Shown: positions 38,954-51,996, counted from the stretch's first letter. The stretch: DNA of 64,000 bases from Vitis vinifera (GCF_030704535.1 NC_081811.1:3736501-3800500); one strand, 5' to 3'. The notes: generated by a model from the letters alone, not told the origin. Made by a program: numbers and translations.

Positions 38954-39564
38954 TTTCTCAGCTTACCGCTCACCACCGGAGTGTGTGTGCTTTGAGTAAG
39001 CTCCATTAGTCCACAAAAAGAAAAAGAAAAAGGGATAGCATCAACAATAACTCAGGTTTTAATGTGATTATTGAAGCTTGGTTTGGAGCTTCTTGTAAGT
39101 TGTAGGTCGAATTTGTCTTACAGTTGTACATTTGTGCCCAGTTGGATTCGAGAAATTGCCTCTTGTAACATACATGCATCACTTGATTTCCATCGTGCCC
39201 ACATATAAGAGTGAATTCATTTTTTTCATTTTTCATGATCACTAATTAATATTTCTCTTTTGGCTACTTTCAATTTTCCATCTCTACTTTGATAACCATA
39301 TCCTAACGCATATAATGCTCTAAGGAAAATCAAATTCTTTTTGCAATTCAATAATGTATTTAATAATTATGAGGATTCTAATCACTCTATTAAACATTTT
39401 AAATTTCATTGTTCCTTTTTTGACAACCTTATATATTGTATCAGTGCTCATTAAAATGATTCAACAATCGCATGATTCATTTGGGTCAAACAAAGTCTTT
39501 GTGAGAGCATATATGGTAGTAGGTGCAATCTATAATTCAAACATTTGAGGTTATTTTAAACTAT
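38954..39564. other. Polygalacturonase 3' region
   Basis: Likely 3' untranslated region to about 39250, then non-coding AT-rich DNA. Nothing else seen. Confidence 0.4.
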
Positions 39565-39863
39565 AAGTTATGTTTGATTCTAGGAAAGTACAAAAGAAAG
39601 AAAAAAAAAATTAAGGAAAATGATTTTCTTATGTTTGATTGTCCTATAAAATATTTCAAAAAAATTAAATATAATTAAAATTAGTTAGAAACTTATGCAT
39701 TTTAAAATTATTTAATCTTTATATTGACGAATTAAAATAAATAAAATGAGTCTGAAGTAGCAAATAAAAATAATTTATTATCTTTAACTCTATTTTTTAT
39801 TTTCCTTCACTTTTTCTTTCATTTGCATTTTTCCTCAAATTTTTCGAGAACCAAACATAGCCG
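39565..39863 (+). mobile_element. MITE-like element, AGGCTATG family, copy d
   Basis: Left AAGTTATGTTTGATTC and the complement of the right end GGCTATGTTTGGTTC are inverted. About 299 bp; aligns along its whole length with copy b at 6023-6352. Non-coding. Confidence 0.8.
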
Positions 39864-41488
39864 CCTTTAACAAATTTGGTTCTAATTAATTACTTTCATC
39901 TTTAACTTCAACAACAACGATAGTATTTGTAGGTTTAAGAATCTAACAACAAAAAAGAAAAAAGAAAGGTGAAAGTAAAAAAAAAGGGATAAATGAGTGA
40001 AGTATTTTTAGGTCAATGTCTTGTCACATATGATAGTAACACTCCAATAACCAAATTAAAATCACAAATTTATTTCCTATATAATAAGATTGTTATCATA
40101 TTGTTATAAGATGAAAGAAGTAATGACATTAACAACAAAATTGTTTTATACTTTTCTTTTGCCGTTGCCTAAATTGTAATGGTTGTAAACTGCAATATGT
40201 AAAAAGTATTCAAATGTTATAGTAGATTCGTATTTTCTAGCATGCATGGAACATGCAACTCCTTGATCACATAATTTGGTCAACAACTTTTTCATCGGTA
40301 AAACCACTTCAAATTGTTCTAAATATCTTCATGGATTAAAGTCACATTATGTACTACCTTGTTAGATAGATTTAGAAGAACATAATAGCCTTCTTCTTCA
40401 TCTCATCAAACATTTCTTTTGTCACATATTTGGATTTCTTCGACTCACTTGGTAATACCTTATGAACTTGTTGTATGAGTAGATCTTTCATTTGTCGTTG
40501 CCATAGGAAAAAATTATTTCAATTTTTTTTTTTTGTTATCTCATACTTAAAAATATAGAAAACATATTAACGATATATTAAATTCTCAAATAGATTTTTG
40601 TTTTATAAAATACAAGAAAACAATTTTCAAAACTGTTTTTGACAAATATTTTTTGAACAAATTAAACTTTAATCTTGTGTTTCTCTTCAAGCATGCAAAT
40701 TGTTTTTTGGTTGAGGTTTGGACGTAAGGCACAAAGTTTGATGTCCCTTTACCATCTTTGGCTTTCTAGATATCATGGTAACATGTGGGATCAAACTGAA
40801 CCTGGCTTTCGAGGTCATTTTGGAGACTAGTACTTATTCAGTAGACAAGACATGTTTTTGGCGATTCCACTGATGCGAGAGAGGCACTTATGTACGAGGG
40901 TTTTGTCCAATTTGACATTTAAAACCCGCAATATTAAAATGAGCTTAGCCAAGGTTGATCGCACTTGATCAAGCTAATCAAGAAAAACATAAAGAATAGC
41001 CACAGCCCATAACGCCAATATACTTATACTGTCGGCCAGCATCATCCAATGTACAGAGAGAGGATCGAGGAATGGTCATCCATCTCTTAAATCCCGCAGA
41101 TTAGATACAGTTGATCATGATGAAATGGTATAAAAATCCCCCGTTCCCGGCATACTAATTTTCTTGGCTTTTTATGAAAACTATGCTCCATTGACCTAGC
41201 TCAAAGGGCAAATTAAATGAATCTTCTAAAACATGTCATTTTTTTCCCGAGAATCCTGCTAAGATTTGAAGGAAGCCAAAGACTTGTGTAATTGGGTGCC
41301 ATAGAGTTTCACGTTCTTGACATCTTTGAAGAAAACAAAAACATGTAGAATGTACATGAATGCCTCGTGAAGCGGAGAATGGTAGTGCAAAAGAACAGAA
41401 AAACAGCGAGTTGCACTAGGATAGAAATCGTTACCTACTATGCTGAAAACAAGAAGCAATGTAGAGACATAGGAAAAGCCCTCCATTT
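39864..41488. other. Intergenic, upstream of the kinase-like gene
   Basis: No gene recognised. AT-rich to 40650, more balanced after 40670, and likely to hold the kinase promoter at its 3' end. Short opposite-strand reading frames at 41259-41741 overlap the kinase exon and have no family resemblance. Confidence 0.4.
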
Positions 41489-41494
41489 TATATA
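41489..41494 (+). promoter_or_regulatory. Candidate TATA box of the kinase-like gene
   Basis: TATATA 95 bases before the ATG at 41584, fitting a leader of about 60 bases. Confidence 0.5.
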
Positions 41495-41583
41495 CAAGAG
41501 CATATGCGGAGCCTTATGACAGCTTAACGGCAGAGCAATCAGGGAAAAGTTATCAATCTGCTGTTCCAACCAGTGAGAGCCCC

Positions 41584-44500
41584 ATGTCCATGCCATCAGT
41601 TTTGTGTAGAAGAGAGGGAGAAGGAGAAAGCAGACAGAGTGTGATAGTAGCGTTAGAGGGAAACAAGGTCTCCACTGCACCTCTCGCCAAGGCTTTGCGG
41701 GACTTGGTTGGCCCTACTGATGAGCTTTTGGTTCTTGCCATTCTAACTAATATAAAGACGGAAGCACTGCCAATATTACCCAGTACAGATTATAGTTCAA
41801 ACATCAAATTCCTCCGCGAAGAAGTCAGTCAGAGAAAAGAGCATTACAGGAATATCTTCAGGCCTTTCTATGATAGATGCAAAAGCAGTGAAGTAAGTCT
41901 TGTTGCTGTTCTCATGATTTGGCTTGGGGATCCAATAACTTAAACCGTATCAATGTATATATATCCCTCTTATGTTGAGAAATTGGCTATTACAGATCAT
42001 GTTTTCAATCCGTTTTCTGGGTAGAAAATTGTTTCTGTAACTAGAATTGGCGAATGTTGTGGAGCTAGCCACAGTTTCTGTCCACCAAAGAGAAGAACAT
42101 TAATCCCTGTGTCATGCCTTTCACTGTCAAATTTTTTTCCATGGAAATGAATTTCATTGAAACAAATGGATGGGAGTTGTATATTTTCTTGACTTCCCTT
42201 CATGGTGATTAATCCTTCAGTAGACTCTTGAGATGGACCGCTAAATTTTAGAAGCATCATCGAAACTTTCATGTAATTTGATGGATTGGTTTGAACCCCT
42301 CTTGCACCCACTGATTCCTTTATTGACAGGTAAAGTTTCAGCTGAAGGTTTCAGCAGGCTGCCAACCAAGGGACATCATAATGGAGCAGGCAAAGAATTC
42401 TAAGACTACTTGGATTGTAATAGATAGGTTACTCTCTCTCTCTCTCTCATGGATAAGTATAATTAAATTGAATATTCTATGATTATGACTTCATCGATCT
42501 GGCGAGTGATACAAAGAATATGCAATATCATTTTTTTTTTATCTAACAAGTAGCAAAGAAATAAGAGAAGTTATGTGCCCAATGTTATGGAGTTTATAGG
42601 TATTACCATAAAAGAAATTTCCTAGTTTTAGATAAGTATGAAGAAGTTTTTTCGTTGTTGCAGGTGCTTTGCTAGAGACATGATTCCTAGATCGAATGAC
42701 ACAGATTGCAATATATCTTTGGTGGATGAAGACGAGGAGGCTATGATTCTTAAATACCTCGCTCTGAATGATGGATCAGGAACTTCAGCCGTTGATCAAG
42801 TAATATCCAATCCAGAACCTTCAGATCTAACAGAGGAACTGCCCTCACAAGAGGAACCACAGCTTTGTTCCTCACCAAATGTCGGAGCTGAGTTTCAACC
42901 TTTTTCTCCGTCTGCCCCTGAAAGTATGAGCACAGAAAGAGAAAATCCAACCATGTCTGAGCCATACGAGGAGTGTGAAATTATAGAGGACTTAGAAACA
43001 CCGAACATCTCTTCACAAAGATTGTGCGACCTTATGCAAGTAAGACCGTTGCATCTGAGCGAGGAAATAGTTGCAGCTATCACAGGTGGGTTTATGACCA
43101 AGGTTAGCACCAACAGGAAAGAGAACTCCGAAACATATACCGGGTTTGTAGCCGATGATCAATCTCAAATTATGGTGAAAAGATTCAAGGGTGATTCTGG
43201 TGGCGTTCTTGAAGCAGAAAAAAAAGCAGCCTTGTACATTTATCATAAGAATATACTGGGGTTGAGAGGTTATCACAGTAGTAAGAATACCACTGTTCTG
43301 GTTTTCCCTTTCGCTAGAGGAAGAACATTGGACAACTATCTCTATGGTGAGTTATAGCATATCTCTTTCTCTGAGATTATCATCAAACAGTAACTAAGAA
43401 TTTTACTATAAGGGATCAAATAGCCTAATTATACATTATACTTTATCTCATTCAAATCTTTCTATTGATTCATAGCTAGCTAAGATTATGGTGGGGAACA
43501 TGAAATCTAATATTAGTGCAGGCTCGAGGGGAAAAGAAGTGGACTTGACATTTCTTGATAAAATGGAGATAGCCATTGGAATTGCTAATGGTATCAGATA
43601 TATGCATGAAGAATGTCCTCGAGGCCCCATTGCGCATGGCGACTTGAAGCCCCACAACATTATTCTGGGACATGATTTGAAGCCTCAGGTAAAAATTCAG
43701 GAAAAAAAAAACCCGAAAAAATATCCAAAAAAAAAAAAAAAACTCTCTTTGACAGTGTGGTTCTAACAGATCTCTGGCTTTGGGCGAGCAACCTGGCTGC
43801 TTCTTGAACAAACATTGCCGTTCACCAACAAGAGGTTTGCCTTTGTCTTTCTGATAGACCATAACATATTTCTACCTGATATTTTATTTGTAGTCTGCTT
43901 AATGGAAGTATGAATTTGGCATAATAAAGTTAAATCTTCGTGTTAAAAGGTGCCCTGATAAGGATCCTTCAGACAACCCATCAACGGTTTTAGTAAAATC
44001 CGACATCCTCTCCTTTGGAGTTCTGCTCTTGAGGCTGTTTTGCCGAAGACACGTACCACAGGATGACAAAAATTTGATCAAGTGGGTGAGTAAACACACT
44101 AGTATTTCATGGATTGGTACCGGGTTTTCTACCATTTCTCTCAATGCACAGCGTTTTGAATCTGTTTGATAATGGTTTTAGGAAGCTCTTCTAACCATTC
44201 TAGTGATTAAAAAATTTTATCAAAAAAATTGTTTTTAAGTACTAAAAAGATTTGAAACTTTTTCTAAAATAACTGAAACAAACTCTTAATCATCAGGCTA
44301 GACCATTGCTGCTAGAAAGAGCATTCCATGAGTTATTGGGTGAAGATACTCAGGATTTGGACATGTATGGACTTTACAAGGTGATGACTGCAGCAACTCA
44401 ATGCACAAAGACTACGCCATCTTCACGACCCTGTATGAGCGAGGTGATATATACACCTATCTTTGCCATGAAATGATCCTTATTTGAAGCATAAAATCAT

Positions 44501-44601
44501 ATCATGACTTGGTAAATTATCTTTTCCAGGTGATTTCCATTCTTAGAGGAGAAAGTTCTTGTGCTGTACAGTGTTCTCCAACCATAGAAAGCAGCATGTG
44601 A
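41584..44601 (+). CDS. Receptor-like cytoplasmic (pseudo)kinase with USP-like N-terminal domain, 8 exons
   Basis: Exons 41584-41892, 42330-42427, 42664-43346, 43522-43688, 43770-43834, 43950-44085, 44297-44443 and 44530-44601; the frame closes to 558 residues. Residues about 18-136 (SVIVALEGNKV, then CQPRDIIMEQAKNS and TWIVIDR) look like a universal-stress-protein/adenine-nucleotide hydrolase-like fold, as in some plant cytoplasmic kinases. An acidic, Ser/Pro-rich linker runs to about 260. The kinase part has a degenerate glycine loop, the VAIK-like lysine in IMVKRF (Lys308), a catalytic loop HGDLKPHN (402-409) with Asp404 and Asn409, and GFG in place of DFG at 422-424. Loss of the metal-binding Asp and of the Arg of HRD suggests a pseudokinase or a weak, atypical kinase. 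No transmembrane segment. Met3 is an alternative start. Exon 5 is only 65 bp. Confidence 0.87.
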
Positions 44602-45059
44602 AAAATTAAGCAGATACCAAACACCCAAATTGCTCAGATAGCAAGAGAAAATCTTTGTGATCATGTAATTTTTTTTTTCTTTTTCTTCCTTTTTGGCAGA
44701 GGTAGCTAGAAAAATACTTTAAAGAACCCAAAGAAATATATTGAAGAACAAGAACTGGTTTCTTGGACAAAGTTCCATAGAGAAATTGAGCTCTTTTGTG
44801 TGTGAACCGATTTGTTTGAAATAACATCGTTAAAATGTGAACCTCTCGTTCATTGTTTTTATATGGTTCACTTTTGTTGTCTCTTTCCCCTTTTTTTGTG
44901 TTCAAAATGTGATGAATGTATGATCTATTGTTAGCATTTTTTTGACCTCTAATGTGTGGTCATTGATAATTTTATTTTTATAATACATATAGATTCGTAT
45001 GTATTAAGTATGGAATCATGTAATCATGCATCATTTAAAAAAAAAAATACGTTTTTTAG
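44602..45059. other. 3' region of the kinase-like gene
   Basis: Probable 3' untranslated region to about 44950, then AT-rich DNA leading into the foldback element. Nothing else recognised. Confidence 0.4.
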
Positions 45060-46554
45060 AACTTTGACCTTTTGATTCTCAAAATATATGTATTTTACGA
45101 AAAATAACTCTCAAAAACTGCATTCAAACGGTAAAAATAATTAATATTTCAAACTTATCCTTAAACCCTCCTCTTACCTACTGCTATCTACCACCTTTTT
45201 TTCCCTTGTGAGGACTATCACCTATTTTTTTTTTCTTTTTACATGATTTTTCCTTCTGTTTTTTTTTTTCCCTTCTTTATAATATCCCCATCTTCCTTTT
45301 GCTTTTTTTTTTTTCAAAAAAAATATGTTAGCTTGATGAAATCTTTTTAATTTCAAATTTCTTTTAATATTTTATTTTTTTAATATTTATTAATTTTAAT
45401 TATTTATTGATATTTTAAAACATAAAATAATAATATCTAACAAATAATTAATGATAATAAATTTAATATAAAAATAAATAGATAATGAGCCAATTTAGAG
45501 ATTTGGGACATAAAATTTTCTATATTCATATTAAACAAAATATTTATTTATTTTGTAAATCTTATTATATTGTCATATTATTTATTATTTATATTTTAAA
45601 ATTTTAAAATTTTGATGTGAAAATCACAATTGATGATTATAGTTTTAGTTTTTTTGCTTATAAATTCAATTGACCTGAATTACAATTGAGATTTAGGAAA
45701 TAATTTTTTTTCCTTGGCTAAAATGTTTAATATTTTTAATTAAAGAATATAAAATTTTGATTGTAGTTATAATATTTTGTTTTATTAAAATTTTAAATTT
45801 TTTATTTATATTTTTCATAAAAATTATATTTAATCATTTATAATAATAATTTTTTAATTTTATTAAAAATTCAAATTTTTGTATAGTGACATTGTGCATT
45901 GATCAATAAAACCATCAGGAAAAAAAAAGTATCACTCTTTTATGAAAAATATACCACTTTTATAGAGAAAAAAAAAAAACAATAACAATAAAATGTGTTA
46001 AAAGTAGCATATTTTGATGGCACTTTTAACATAATTTAGTATTACTTTTCTCATAAAACAATGATACCCTTTTTTTTTTCAAAAATTATGTTTATCAATG
46101 TGCAAAAAAAAATTAAATTTTAATAAATTTAAAAGAAAATTAACATAAATGATTAAGTACAATTTTATGAAAAATATATATTTTTTCAATGAATCAAAAT
46201 TTTAAAATTTTAACAAAGCAAAATGTTAGAACTACAATCAAGTTTTTATCATTTTTAATTAAAAATATTAAACATTTTAATTAAGAAAAAAGTTAAAACT
46301 ACATTCAAGTAAAAATCATAAACAAAAAAAGTTAAAAATCATGATAATAATTTTGATTTTTACTTGAAAATTTAATTTTTTTTAAAAAAATAGAAACAAT
46401 AAAATAATATGATAAATATATTTTTATTTAATCTATATATATGATAAAATTTATCAAATAAATAAATATTTCATTTAAAATAAATATTTAAAATCTTATA
46501 TTTCAAACCTCTAAATTTGTGCATTATGTATTTATTTTTATATTATTTTTTCTC
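45060..46554. mobile_element. Foldback element, left copy (left arm, centre and truncated right arm)
   Basis: A very AT-rich, non-coding element whose two halves are inverted around about 46005: TGTTAAAAGT on one side meets ACTTTTAACA on the other. The sub-arms pair over hundreds of bases (AAAATGTTTAATATTTTTAA against its complement at about 46240-46290). The outer arm 45060-45580 is the complement of the right-hand end near 53400-53700, so the whole element was a long hairpin of nearly 2 kb. The right arm stops at CTCA (46554), where the reverse-transcribing element begins. Confidence 0.75.
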
Positions 46555-46555
46555 A

Positions 46556-47138
46556 ATAGTTCATGCACGCAATAATTAATTATGTCTAATGAACTCCAAG
46601 CATAAAAACTGAAATAATTACTGTCTAATTCTATCTAATTTTCTATAGAAATTTAATCATAAAAAACATAGATATTTGAATCTGAAAATATTATTTATTG
46701 AAAATATATCTTGATTACAAACAGTTGTTGATACAAGCTTATTGACAGCAGATGGATGATTCAAAGTGATGAATACAAATGGCTAGATTTTTTAAAGAGG
46801 AAATTACAAAAGAGAAAGAATTTTTTAGAACACTCTTAAACTCTTTTTTACTTTCCCTAGCTCTCCAAGCTCTCTCTCGCACTCACAAGTTCTGCTTGAT
46901 GAAGAAAGTTGAAGTTCTATTTATAGGCGAGAATTCGGACTTGAAAAGAAGTTTTGAGTCTTCAATTTTGAGAAATTTTGAAACCACTTCCACTGTATGG
47001 AGCATGAAGTCTGCAGAAGGTAAATTTTATCCTCCTTGTCTTCTTCCTTTTTTTTTTCATGGTGTTGCTTTTGAGTCATGGTGTTGCTTTTGAGTCATGG
47101 TGAAAGACAAAAACCACATTTCATTTTTTTTACTGGAT
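46556..47138 (-). repeat. LTR-like terminal repeat, 3' copy
   Basis: Direct repeat of 52019-52560 with about 6% substitutions by eye. Read on the minus strand it has a TATA box (CTATAAATAG, 46926-46917) followed after some 220 bases by a poly(A) signal AATAAA (46699-46694), the order expected of a U3-R-U5 repeat. It starts near TGTGGTTTTTG after an A-rich AAAAAAAATGAAA tract that could be a polypurine tract, and ends at GCATGAACT. It carries a 19-base tandem (GTGTTGCTTTTGAGTCATG twice) and about 30 bp absent from the other copy. Confidence 0.8.
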
Positions 47139-47594
47139 AAATACAAAGAGATAATTGCACAAACATACAGATGTACAAAAGATTCTTGAAATCTTTTATT
47201 TGGATTGACTCATAGGTCTTCCGTAAAGGATTAACTCAAGGTCTACGTATGAATCATCTGATAATGTTGTGTCTTTAGTTTTTTCATTTTCTTGATGATC
47301 TCCAAACTGTTTAAGAGTTTGAATGAGTCATTGCCAATATTGCTCTAAATTAGTAGCGGCTGCTAATGAAGCTTGACATTTGCTTTTCAAAGTTAGGAAT
47401 TCTTCTTGAGTCGATCATTGAGAAGAACTTGATGAATCCTTTGAATTTGAAGATCCGGGTCTTGTTGAAATTATTTGCAAAATCTTCTATTGACATACAA
47501 AATCATGATTGAATTTGTCCCACCATTTGATGTTGAATTCTCTAGAAAGAGATAATGAAAAAAGACGAGGTTGCTCTTGCTTCTTGATAATGTT

Positions 47595-47945
47595 CTATGT
47601 GAGAATCCATGGAATTCTTAATCTCGAACAAAACGTTAGGAGTCTAGGCTGAGTGATAGACTGAGATGAAGTCTTGCTCTTGTAGAAGTTGAATTTTTCT
47701 TGAATTTCAGGAGGAAATATGGAGTCTAGTAGACCAAAGAGAGTCCACCATTTTTTAAACCAAGCAGGAAATTTGGTATTACAGTTTCTTAAGAATTGGA
47801 TGAACCAAGAATGTTGGTAACTTTGCACATAAAACATATTGTACCAAGCATCCATATAATCTATGTAATTGTAGCTCATGGGATGGAAATGTTGACTAAA
47901 TGCCTTGCAAGTGAAGGGTTTTTGATTCCAATCAGTAATGGTCAT
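47595..47945 (-). pseudogene. Tryptophan-rich fragment downstream of RNase H in the reverse-transcribing element
   Basis: An open stretch of 116 codons with many aromatic residues (WFIQF, WFKKWW) following a YNYIDYMDAWYN segment. I associate such a domain with the 3' part of plant caulimovirid-like or related polyproteins, but cannot name its function. It is not an integrase. It lies about 660 bp downstream of the RNase H relic and is cut off from it by stops. Confidence 0.5.
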
Positions 47946-48190
47946 GACTCTGAGAATTTAACATTTGGAAAAAACAATCCTCTGAGGATTGTTTTTATCA
48001 GTGTTATGAGTAATTTCAACTGAATCCACCAAGATGAACTCATAAAATTGACGAGTTTTCAAATGATCATTGGAATTGAAGGTGACTCCTTGAAGAAAGA
48101 TGTAAGAAAGAATTTTAGGAATTTCTTCATAATTGTACTCTGGTTCAATGAAAGGAATTTCTAAGGTTTTGGGTTTTTTGACATATTGAC

Positions 48191-48487
48191 TTATTCAAAA
48201 AGAAAAAGGAGAAGATAGTGTTGAAATAGAAGAAGGAAAAAGTAGTATTGAAATAGTGTTAGGACTAGATTGACCTGAACAGGAATATTTTTAGGGGTTG
48301 ATTTAGAAGCTTGAATAAAACTTTTTGAAGGTTGAAGAGGAGGAAAATCTGGACTCGGAACTTGAAAGGAATTTGATGTTTGTAATGGAAAAGTAGGACG
48401 AATATTTGAAAAGTTTGAAATCATTGCATATGAAGCTTTGGTTTTCTTGGATGATGAAGGAAGTTGAGGCCTAACGGGAGTGCCCAT
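48191..48487 (-). pseudogene. Pro/Ser-rich fragment of the reverse-transcribing element
   Basis: 98 codons, low-complexity, rich in Pro, Ser and Lys, between the RNase H and Trp-rich fragments. Probably a linker of the polyprotein. No domain recognised. Confidence 0.4.
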
Positions 48488-48603
48488 TAGGATGAAGAAG
48501 GATCCTTACCCTGAAAAAACTCCCGAGTAAGGAAGTCAAGAAGGAAATTCAACCCTCCTTTGATAAATTCAATTTCAAAATCAAAATTTGAAAGTAAAGT
48601 TTG

Positions 48604-49800
48604 TCATCTTGCAAAAATTTGTTTTGAAACTAGATTTTTAACATCTTTTTGTAAAATATATTTTGCAGCTTTGCAATCAATCTTCAAAAGAAATTTTTTG
48701 TTTATCAAATCATTTTGAAATTTTGAAATACATAAAACTATGGATAAAACGTCTTTTTTGACAGTTGAATAATTTATTTGAGCGCCTAACCAGATCTTTG
48801 AATGATATCTAACTATAAGCACTTAATTGTTATATTCTTGCTTTAATATGTCTCAATATCCTAATTAGATGCATCTGATTCTACTATGAGCAATGCATTT
48901 GGATGAGGGATGTTAATGTATGATAAACGTTTGACTCTTTGTTTAATTTCTTTGACCAAATTAGTATGATGCTTAGTCCATGCAGGTGCATTTTTTCTAA
49001 GTCTTTTGTATAAGGGTTCACAAATGATTCTCAAATCTTTGAAGTAATCAGAAACATAATTTAAACAACCTAGAAATCTTTACAATTGTTTTTTATCTTT
49101 TATTTCATCAGGAAATTTGTCAGCAAATTCTATTGACCTTTGAATCGGTTTTGTTTTTCCTTGAAAATTTTCATGTCCTAAAAATCTAATCTTTGTTTGA
49201 AATAATTTCATTTTTGGAGTAGAACAAGTCATTCCATTTGCTTTAATGACATTGAAAAACTTTTTAAAATGAACAAAATGTTTTTCTAATGAATAAAAAA
49301 ATACTAAAACATCATCAATGTATACAATTATGAACTAAAAATAAGGATTAAAAATGTCATTCATAATATTTTGAAATTTAGAAGGAGCATTTTTTAGACC
49401 AAAAGGGACAATAAAAGCAGTTTTGTATCTATCTTCTTATTTGATTTAAACTTGCCAAAATCCAAATTTCATATCAAATTTTGAATAAATTACAGAACTA
49501 TGAAGTCTTTTGAGTAAATCTTGCTTATTAGGAATATGGTATCTTATCCATTGTAATACTTTATTTAAAGGTTTATAATTAATTACTAATCTAGGTGCAC
49601 CTCTTTCTATCTCAACAACATTTTGAACATAAGAAGCGGCACAACTCCAAGGGGATTTTGAGGGTCTGATTAATTTTTTTCTTTAATAATGAATCAATTT
49701 CTTGTTTACAATATTCTAAAAGTTTTTCATTCATTTGAATAGGTTTAGCCTTAATGGGAATTTTAGACTCATCAAAATTTTGAATGTAAGGCAAACTTAT
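48604..49800 (-). pseudogene. Reverse transcriptase and RNase H relic
   Basis: Broken RT-RNase H region. Visible marks: the RT start with PIQMNEKLLEYCKQEIDSLL; a frameshift near 49680 before the KSPW-type block; PRLVINYKPLN at about 49575-49610; the YIDD catalytic box at 49311-49322 within VYIDDVLVF; and an RNase H stretch with INYSTVKKDVLSIVLCISKF (48725-48785 region) and a DCKAAK segment. At least several stops and frameshifts separate these pieces, so no enzyme can be made. Confidence 0.88.
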
Positions 49801-50095
49801 CTCATGTTTCTTTCTAGACTAAAAAACATTTGGAAGATCATAACAAATTTCATTTTGAAAAAGATCTTGAATCTCTTTTATTTTCTTTTGAACTTTATCT
49901 TCTAGAAGTTGTTCTTCTACCTTTTTATATTGAATCTCTTTTGATAGAAAATTTATATGAGTTTGTTTTATTTGAATAAAATTTATCCTTTTATTTATTG
50001 AATCACTTTGGACTTGATGTATTTCTTTTTTAGTTAATGGATATATGAAAAGGAAAAATATGGTGTTTCCTAATATTGTAGTTTTGACACCTTCA

Positions 50096-50626
50096 TCATT
50101 TACTTGAAAATGGTAAAGTAATGTAATAAAAAGAGTTCCTACCTAAGATTAAAGGTTCAGACATATTTTGTACTAATATAAATTGAGTTCTAAAGTAATA
50201 ATTATTTTGACATATATGAACATTTTGAAGTTTAAATTCTATTTTTAATTTTCCTTTATTTGTAACAAAAAGTTCTTGACCTGTTTTTTCATAATATTTA
50301 ACGGGAATTAATCTTTCTTGAATACAATTCATATCAACTCCTGAGTCTATTAATGCTACTATTTCCATTTCAAAATTTTCAACTATGAGTTTTACATTTG
50401 TATACCATATTTGAAAATCTATTTTTGATATTGTATTTATAAATGATTCTATAGGAGTTTGTTTATTAGGTATTATTATTCCTAGATCTTGACTATCAGA
50501 GGTTTTAGCAAAATCTAATTTATATTGTATTACATTTCTAATTTGTTCATTTTCTTGCTTTATTTGTTCATTCTCTTGTTTTAATTGATTTATTTGCTTT
50601 TTTATTTTTTGTATTTCTTCTTTCAA
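50096..50626 (-). pseudogene. Coiled coil plus retroviral-type aspartic protease fragment
   Basis: Open for 176 codons. The N-terminal 30 residues are a Glu/Gln/Lys coiled coil with repeats of EQIKQEN type. The protease mark is ALIDSGVDMNC (DSG at about 50347-50339) with the later LILGRN flap-side motif. It precedes RT as in caulimovirids and Ty3-type elements. Confidence 0.8.
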
Positions 50627-50707
50627 GTCTTCAATAGTTATAGGCCTTTGAATCTTTTTGAATCTATTAAAAATTTCATCAATTGAGTATTGGGTAGGTT
50701 TAATGTC

Positions 50708-51515
50708 TTAAGTTTTATTTGAATTTTCCGTGAAAATTAAATTTTTAAAATTTTGTAAATAGTTTCTTTGTATTTCTTCATCTTGAATTTTGTCTACAAC
50801 ATCAAAAAATATTTGCTTATCTACTTTTGAAGATATTACATTTATTGTTTTAATTAATTTTATTTTTTCTTTATTTTCTATTTTTGGTGTTTCATTAATT
50901 TCTCTTAGGTTTTCTATCTTTGTTGTTGATTTTGTTGATGTTGATGTTTCCTCCACCTCTCTCGGGCAAAAGAAAACAAAATTTGATTAAATTTTGTTTC
51001 ACTTGACTCTTCTTTTGAATTTTCATTTAACTCTTGATTAAATTTTGTTTCATTTGATTCTTCTTTTGAATTTTTACTTAACTCTTCTTGATTTTTTATT
51101 TGTTGATCTAATAATTTTTTATTATGTAGAGAATTTTCTATTACTTTTCTTGAAGTTAATGTTGCAATTCTTTAAAGGGTTTCCTATATTTGAAAAACCA
51201 AAGGAAAAAAGGAATAGTAATCCTAACTTGTTGCATATATTTTTCATATTGTTTTCTTAAAGCATTTCTAATTTGAGGAGGAAGTTGTTGAAAATAATTT
51301 CTTTTTACAGTATTTTCAGGAGAAAAATAATCTGATATAATCAATTCTACTTCAGGAACAAAAGGATTTCTTTTAATATTTCTTTTTCTAATGATATTTA
51401 TATTTAAAGGAGGTTTATTATGAAGGAAAATATATGACTCAGACTCTTCTTCAAAAAGAGGAATTTCCAAAACAAAGTTTGACATATTTTTTAGTTGATT
51501 TTCTATTTGATTCAA
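50708..51515 (-). pseudogene. Unassigned frames upstream of the protease
   Basis: Two open stretches, 50956-50708 (82 codons, Lys/Glu/Thr-rich) and 51515-51156 (119 codons, with repeated basic and acidic residues and YEKYM). They occupy the place of a gag or coat protein. No zinc knuckle or movement-protein motif was seen. Only about 1.3 kb lies between primer site and protease, short for a full caulimovirid movement plus coat region. Confidence 0.4.
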
Positions 51516-51983
51516 TTCTTCATTAAATTTTGAATTATTAAATTTTATATGATCACTATATGATGATGTAGCTGACGATGTAGGTGATGATGCAATTCAT
51601 GATGCAAGTGATGAATTTGTAAATCTGATTATCTTATATGAAGAATTTTCTAAATTATATGCAGAATTATTTAATACAGATGCAGAACTATCATGAGACT
51701 TAAGAGATCTGGAAGAACTAGTTCTACTTAATTCCCTTAAAATATTACTCATTGTCACAAAAAATAATCACAATTTTATCCTTAATCAATTCAGATAATT
51801 TCCTTAACAAAGACCACCACAAACGAATCAACATGGGACTTACGTTCCTTCTACCCTCCAAACACCGCTATCTTAGGCTGACCAAGCCATTCACAGGAAA
51901 TTCAATGCGAACTAAGTCAGGACTAAATCAATGATTAATTACTGTTCCAACTCGTAACACCACTTGGTTCTCAAGCAGAACGT

Positions 51984-51996
51984 GGCTCTTATACCA
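51984..51996 (-). other. Primer binding site, tRNA-Met type
   Basis: On the minus strand TGGTATAAGAGCC differs at one position from TGGTATCAGAGCC, the complement of the plant initiator tRNA-Met 3' end that primes caulimovirids and many plant LTR elements. It lies about 21 bases inside the end of the right-hand LTR-like repeat. Confidence 0.8.
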
